NCBI GenBank assembly: GCA_020846635.1
Contig: JADLDO010000064.1
Location: 62,001-126,000, forward strand
Length of the DNA stretch: 64,000 bases
Reading direction: 5' to 3'
DNA from: Caldilineaceae bacterium
Lineage (GTDB): Bacteria; Chloroflexota; Anaerolineae; Caldilineales; Caldilineaceae
This document shows positions 60,452 through 64,000 of this stretch, in pieces. Numbering within the stretch: position 1 is the stretch's first letter; each line of letters starts with the position of its first letter. Made by a program: the position numbers and the translations under genes. The notes under the pieces are model-generated. The model did no database searches and was not told where the DNA came from. It saw only the letters and a program-made list of their open reading frames with translations.

Positions 60452-61696
60452 TCAGTCGGATGCAGCGGCATCTAACCGGGCCGGCAAACGCGGCTTCTCA
60501 AGGCGAATCAGACCCTCGCGCACAATGCGCCACAAGGAAATCGCAATGGGGATTATGGACAATGTCCACAAGGTAAACGCTGTGCCATGCAAGAGCGCCT
60601 GGTATTCAGTAAAGAAAATACTGGCCCATAGAAACACGCCTCCCAGGTTAACCAGTACCAGGCTATACCAACTACCGCCCAATTGAGCCTCTTGATCGGG
60701 CAGGAACGCCCGCCGGAAGAAGAAGGGGATGATGGCATAGCCAAACTGAAAGACCCAACCATAGATAAGGGCCTGTGGCGCGTTTTGCTCGATTCCGGCA
60801 CCGGGAAAGCCCGCTACGCCAAAAATGATCAGCGGAGCCACCAACACTGGAGCCAGAATCCAAATATAGGCTGTCAGCAAGTGCCAAATTCCTGGCTTGG
60901 ACCACGCAGCCCGATCCCCCAAGAGTGGCTTGATCACATTCAACAGCAGCCAAATGGTGGCGATCAGGTGCAGCGTCACGCCTGGCACAGAAAACCAGTT
61001 TGATTTGACCCACGGACCGAGCACCAGACCCAATGCCCCCAAAGTCATCATCCAGAAGATAGGAGTGATTGAGCCGGGCCAGGCCAATGGCCGTTTCGCC
61101 CACACAGCATAATAATCAACGAGCAACCCGGCAAACACCAGCGACATAAAGCCCCAGTTGTTGGCATGGATATGCACCTCAATCGGAATCTGGATGCGTA
61201 GCCATTCACTCCACCCTAGCCAGAGACCAGTGCCGATAATGATCCCCACGAGAAAGTAACTCAGACCCATAACATAGAATTTCCGGCCACCAGATTCATG
61301 TTTCACCTCAGCGGACTTGTGTCCACCCATCGAACGCATCGATTGTAACTGCAAGATCAACAAGATGGTGGCAAACAAGATGAGCGTACCGCCGGACAAA
61401 ATCAATGCTTGGTTGACAATGGGTATACCGATCAGCAGCGTCAGCAGACCCAGGTTCAGCGTAAGCCAGGTACCCCAGTGAAACGCTGGGCGCGGTTTCC
61501 TCATACGAATCGCCACGGCAATTGGCAGCAGCCCAAAGAGAACTTCAGTCATGGCACCCAATGTAATCACATGGATGCGCAACCAACGCAAACCGTTGAA
61601 CCAGGGCAAAATCTGGAAGCTAGTCAGCGAGGTATCCACGGCGACCAGGACAGCCATCCCCACAAATAACGCGGCCATTAAAAAGTACAGATTCAT
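60452..61696 (-). CDS. Heme-copper-oxidase subunit I-like / NnrS-like membrane protein
   Basis: The 414-residue protein has about twelve spans. Histidines fall inside or at the edges of spans: WLRIHVITLGAMTE (span 2), EVHIHANNWGFMS (middle), GVTLHLIATIW and GIWHLLTAYIW. This is the style of heme-copper oxidase subunit I and of NnrS, a heme-copper membrane protein of nitric oxide metabolism. It is shorter than true oxidases, and no subunit II is adjacent, so electron transport is unproven. The ATG at 61696 has GGGAG at eight bases. A cupin gene lies 51 bases upstream and a Crp/Fnr gene heads the group. Confidence 0.55.
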   Translation of the reverse strand: MNLYFLMAALFVGMAVLVAVDTSLTSFQILPWFNGLRWLRIHVITLGAMTEVLFGLLPIAVAIRMRKPRPAFHWGTWLTLNLGLLTLLIGIPIVNQALILSGGTLILFATILLILQLQSMRSMGGHKSAEVKHESGGRKFYVMGLSYFLVGIIIGTGLWLGWSEWLRIQIPIEVHIHANNWGFMSLVFAGLLVDYYAVWAKRPLAWPGSITPIFWMMTLGALGLVLGPWVKSNWFSVPGVTLHLIATIWLLLNVIKPLLGDRAAWSKPGIWHLLTAYIWILAPVLVAPLIIFGVAGFPGAGIEQNAPQALIYGWVFQFGYAIIPFFFRRAFLPDQEAQLGGSWYSLVLVNLGGVFLWASIFFTEYQALLHGTAFTLWTLSIIPIAISLWRIVREGLIRLEKPRLPARLDAAASD

Positions 61697-61747
61697 CGTG
61701 TCAACTCCCGTTGCAGGCGTCACATGCAGCCTTGATAGATTGTTCCC

Positions 61748-62059
61748 TCACGATAGGCGCACAGCGAGGAAAGCCAGTCGCGTTTCGGCCTCCATGCCGC
61801 GTACTGCACCCTCCGGCATGATCACGGTCGCACCGGAAGAAACTTGCAGCCGTTCACCGTCTACAACAATCCAGCCATTGCCTTCCAAAAAGTGGTACAT
61901 GGCACCCGCTTCGGCATGTTCCGGAATCGTCTGTCCCGCTTCCAATCCTGCCAGGATAATTTTCACCCTATCAGTGACCAGTAGCATCTGGGGTTGGGCT
62001 CCCGTGGATGAGTAAACGATTTTCTCGCGCCAGTCGGGGTATAAGTGGGTCTGTAGCAT
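61748..62059 (-). CDS. Cupin domain protein
   Basis: The 103-residue single cupin has the two conserved boxes: AGQTIPEHAEAGAMYHFLEGNG with possible metal ligands His, Glu and His, then SSGATVIMPEGAVRGMEA. In the second box the usual His is not obvious. Small cupins of this kind act as metal-bound sensors or enzymes. It lies in the Crp/Fnr-headed group between a PRC-barrel-like protein and the oxidase-like protein. An ATG at 62059 follows GAGGAGAAGC. Confidence 0.8.
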   Translation of the reverse strand: MLQTHLYPDWREKIVYSSTGAQPQMLLVTDRVKIILAGLEAGQTIPEHAEAGAMYHFLEGNGWIVVDGERLQVSSGATVIMPEGAVRGMEAETRLAFLAVRLS

Positions 62060-62122
62060 CCTAGCTTCTCCTCATGCTGCAACGATACCTTTTCAACACT
62101 TCTCTAATCATGAGAAACTTTA

Positions 62123-62509
62123 CTATCGACATCTGTTCAACTCATTCATTGGGCTGGTGAACTGCCAGCATGGCAATCTCCTGAGCCGCAGCATGTATTC
62201 TCCTCCCTGCACCTGCGAAACCAGGTTGAGGGGTATCAAGCGATAGTCATAAGTTGGAGGCACAGGGCCAAGCAGAAGGTGCGTTACCTCCTGGCTCCGG
62301 CTATCCACCACGACTGCCGCCACTCTACAAGCCTCTTGTCCATCTTCCGTCAGCACAGGCATCCCGCGTTGAAGCAGAATCGGGGCATCTCCCACCTTTA
62401 GACGCAAAACGCCGCTAACCAATAGTTTCTGCGCCAGCTCCATGGCTGTGTCACCTGTCTCGTTGCTCTTTGATGAAATTACGCTCATTGCCTCGCTTGT
62501 TCCGTTCAT
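62123..62509 (-). CDS. PRC-barrel-like small protein
   Basis: The 128-residue protein has no sure family. The segment VLTEDGQEACRVAAVVVDSRSQEVTHLLLG followed by YRLIPLNLVSQVQGG has the look of a PRC-barrel fold, a small beta-barrel found in photosynthetic reaction centre H subunits and RNA-processing proteins. The N-terminal 50 residues are polar and probably disordered. The start is uncertain: ATG at 62509, 62488 or near 62440. The ATG at 62509 lies in the loop of a seven-base hairpin (62500-62517). Confidence 0.45.
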   Translation of the reverse strand: MNGTSEAMSVISSKSNETGDTAMELAQKLLVSGVLRLKVGDAPILLQRGMPVLTEDGQEACRVAAVVVDSRSQEVTHLLLGPVPPTYDYRLIPLNLVSQVQGGEYMLRLRRLPCWQFTSPMNELNRCR

Positions 62510-62531
62510 CAACGGAAAAGGCAGAACAATC

Positions 62532-62960
62532 TTATTTTGCTTGGCGTCGATAACCGCTCACAATCACCGGCACAATGATTACAGCGGCAATCACATGCAA
62601 AAAGGCCGCGACCGAACTGGCTAAGAATGTCCTATCAGGAACCGGCAGAAAGTAATCGGGGATAAAGCTAATCAGCAAGACAACAACTGAAATTCTGACA
62701 AAAGTCTGCACAGGCTTAGGATTCCGCGCAACGAGCCACGCGAAGAGCGCCGTTGCGCCAACAGCAGGTACCAGTGTAAAAATGACCGTACGCGCATAAT
62801 TACTTAACGGGGCAAAGCGGACAATTTCCGGCCAAAGCGAGATGGCGGCTGCCTGTGCGATGATCACGGCCACCACGCTGGCAATCACCGTGACCAGTCC
62901 CACCAGCAGCCATTGATTTCTGGCAAGCTGAACGTTAGGTTGCATGGATAGGGTTGTCAT
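62532..62960 (-). CDS. Four-span membrane protein (DUF6069-like)
   Basis: The 142-residue protein has four spans: VGLVTVIASVVAVIIAQAAA, TVIFTLVPAVGATALFAWLV, ISVVVLLISFIPDYF, and VAAFLHVIAAVIIVPVIV. From memory, a central PAVGATALFAWLVARNP segment and the F-PD motif suggest the DUF6069 family of Actinobacteria and Chloroflexota, function unknown. The ATG at 62960 has AAGGAG at ten bases. It is second in the group headed by the Crp/Fnr regulator, after the 22-bp hairpin. Confidence 0.6.
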   Translation of the reverse strand: MTTLSMQPNVQLARNQWLLVGLVTVIASVVAVIIAQAAAISLWPEIVRFAPLSNYARTVIFTLVPAVGATALFAWLVARNPKPVQTFVRISVVVLLISFIPDYFLPVPDRTFLASSVAAFLHVIAAVIIVPVIVSGYRRQAK

Positions 62961-62999
62961 GCTTGATATTCTCCTTTTGGCACCAAATTTAGAAAGCAA

Positions 63000-63046
63000 A
63001 AAACGAATTACCCTAGTGCTAATGTAGCACTAGGGTAATTCGTTTT
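63000..63046 (-). terminator. 22-bp perfect hairpin after the Crp/Fnr gene
   Basis: Bases 63000-63021 pair without mismatch with 63025-63046 around a three-base loop. On the minus strand the stem ends in a TTTTTT run (63003-62998). It is an intrinsic terminator or attenuator between the regulator and the next gene. Confidence 0.8.
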
Positions 63047-63079
63047 CGCCGACTTTTGTCGGATACTATAAAAGCCGGA

Positions 63080-63763
63080 TTAGAGGGCGATATCCTCTAG
63101 TGCCGACCGATCCAGAATCCGTATTTGGTGACGCTCAACAGTAATGAATCCGTCACTTTCCAAGCTACGCAACGCCCGCTGTACCACATCAGCCACTGTA
63201 CCCAACCGCGCCGCCAATTCGTTCTGTGTATACCAGCCAGGCCGCTGAAGCACATCATCGGTGGCGCTCTCGAGCAGCAAGCGGGCCAAGCGCCCCATAA
63301 CCGGTCGTAGCGACAGGTCTGTTACCAATGCAAGCAGATACTGCATCCGTTCCGCCATCTTGGCAATCACATGCTGGGAAAATTTAGGCTGCTGGTGAAG
63401 TAATTCGATCAGGAGGTCGCGTTGGAGCAACCAGATACCCACCGGCTCAAGGGCAATTGCGGTCGCCGGATTGGGTTGGTTGGCAAAGACCGCAATTTCG
63501 TTAAACGTGTCGCCCGGCTCCAGAAAACGCAATATCTGTTCGCGGCCTGCCGGCGAGCTTTTGACCACTTTCAGCCAGCCGGATTGCAGATAGTAGAGAC
63601 CTGCCGCAGCCTCTCCTTCTAAGACCACAATTTCGTTGCTGCCATACTCACGCCATCGGGCACCCGCGGCCAAATCGTGCAGGACCTGGTCGTCCAATCC
63701 CTGAAAAAGCGGAATCGTCCGAAGTTGCTGCCAAAGCTGATCATAGGTTGGGCGTTTAGACAT
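63080..63763 (-). CDS. Crp/Fnr family transcriptional regulator
   Basis: The 227-residue protein has a cyclic-nucleotide-binding-like beta barrel (~residues 15-130: VLEGEAAAGLYYLQSGWLKV, FLEPGDTFNEIAVFANQP). A long dimer helix and a winged HTH (~165-220: YTQNELAARLGTVADVVQRALRSLESDGFI) follow. The phosphate-cassette Arg of true cAMP receptors is not seen, and there is no Cys cluster as in Fnr. The GTVADVVQRALR recognition helix resembles Dnr/Nnr-type regulators that respond to nitric oxide through heme. This fits the NnrS-like gene downstream but is inference. It starts at ATG 63763. Confidence 0.85.
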   Translation of the reverse strand: MSKRPTYDQLWQQLRTIPLFQGLDDQVLHDLAAGARWREYGSNEIVVLEGEAAAGLYYLQSGWLKVVKSSPAGREQILRFLEPGDTFNEIAVFANQPNPATAIALEPVGIWLLQRDLLIELLHQQPKFSQHVIAKMAERMQYLLALVTDLSLRPVMGRLARLLLESATDDVLQRPGWYTQNELAARLGTVADVVQRALRSLESDGFITVERHQIRILDRSALEDIAL

Positions 63764-63860
63764 GATTTTACGAGGTTATTTGCCTAGCCACCTAGGGAAA
63801 TTCAGTGTATGCGACCGGATCGGGACGACACGACATCTTGCTCGCTAGAATGATGTGGGA

Positions 63861-64000
63861 TTATACGGTGAGGCTGCCCCGTACCTGCTCGATCAGCGGG
63901 TCAATGGAGCGGATACGCTCATACTCGGCATCCCAGAACTCTTGCCCGCTCATCTTGCGTACATAGCCCGCTGCATAGCCAAAACGCGTCCACAAATCTT
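63861..64000 (-). CDS. Partial gene at window edge, C-terminus only
   Basis: The last 46 codons of a minus-strand gene end at TAA (63863-63861). They read DLWTRFGYAAGYVRKMSG, then EFWDAEYERIRSIDP and LIEQVRGSLTV. The rest lies beyond the window. The pattern is too short to name a family. It ends 97 bases before the Crp/Fnr start on the same strand. Confidence 0.65.
   Translation of the reverse strand, partial: DLWTRFGYAAGYVRKMSGQEFWDAEYERIRSIDPLIEQVRGSLTV

Overview
The window reads as a chromosomal segment of a GC-rich Chloroflexota bacterium, probably from the Anaerolineae/Caldilineae. No rRNA or marker tree is available, so this rests on style. Secreted lipoproteins have long Pro/Thr/Ala-rich linkers, SH3 and PA14 modules. 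There is an exonuclease-helicase DinG fusion, a citrate synthase with an N-terminal helix-turn-helix, RNase J instead of RNase E, and an extracellular beta-propeller sensor. I found no tRNA, rRNA, CRISPR array, prophage or intact insertion sequence.

Layout. 0.1-6.3 kb: aromatic amino-acid genes tyrA-aroA-aroE-trpB-trpA plus a ComB-like phosphatase, with repeat elements in the gaps. 6.4-9.9 kb, minus strand: an enolase-superfamily enzyme, a membrane protein, a NYN ribonuclease-like protein and a glycosyltransferase. 10-16.3 kb, plus strand: DinG, a ResB-like membrane protein, uridine kinase and a glycosyltransferase. 16.3-18.8 kb: two divergent citrate synthases. 19-24.3 kb: a Fe-S PD-(D/E)XK nuclease, RecJ and a GT39-like membrane protein. 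24.4-26.6 kb, minus: a GT2 enzyme and a sugar aminotransferase. 26.7-29.7 kb: a decayed zone with a comM remnant, an intact and a frameshifted aldo/keto reductase, and their MerR regulator. 30-34.9 kb, minus: a membrane propeller-ATPase and a related soluble ATPase. 35-39 kb: secreted proteins, a phosphotriesterase-family enzyme and xseA. 39.4-43.9 kb: a MocR regulator, a branched-chain aminotransferase, a methyltransferase and AzlC/AzlD. 44-50.9 kb: RNase J, FtsK, a LolA-like protein and an MFS transporter. 50.9-53.6 kb: a PGM-like enzyme and nicotinate phosphoribosyltransferase. 53.7-59.2 kb: a 1309-residue PA14 lipoprotein, small membrane proteins and a universal stress protein. 59.4-64 kb: an LLM oxidoreductase, then a Crp/Fnr-headed group of membrane, cupin and heme-copper-oxidase-like genes, and a partial gene at the edge.

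How genes work together. The first block covers chorismate, tyrosine/phenylalanine and tryptophan synthesis. The 39-44 kb block couples branched-chain amino-acid transamination with AzlCD-type export. DegT, GT2, GT39 and GT4 proteins point to surface glycan assembly. RecJ, the Fe-S nuclease, DinG, XseA and FtsK are DNA maintenance enzymes scattered among housekeeping genes.

The least explained items are a family of small heptad-flanked repeat elements that form gene 3' ends, and the propeller-transmembrane-ATPase plus soluble ATPase pair. Others are the divergent citrate synthase pair with overlapping promoter DNA, and a MerR promoter with a 19-bp spacer that predicts a leaderless mRNA. There are also several very long perfect intergenic hairpins.
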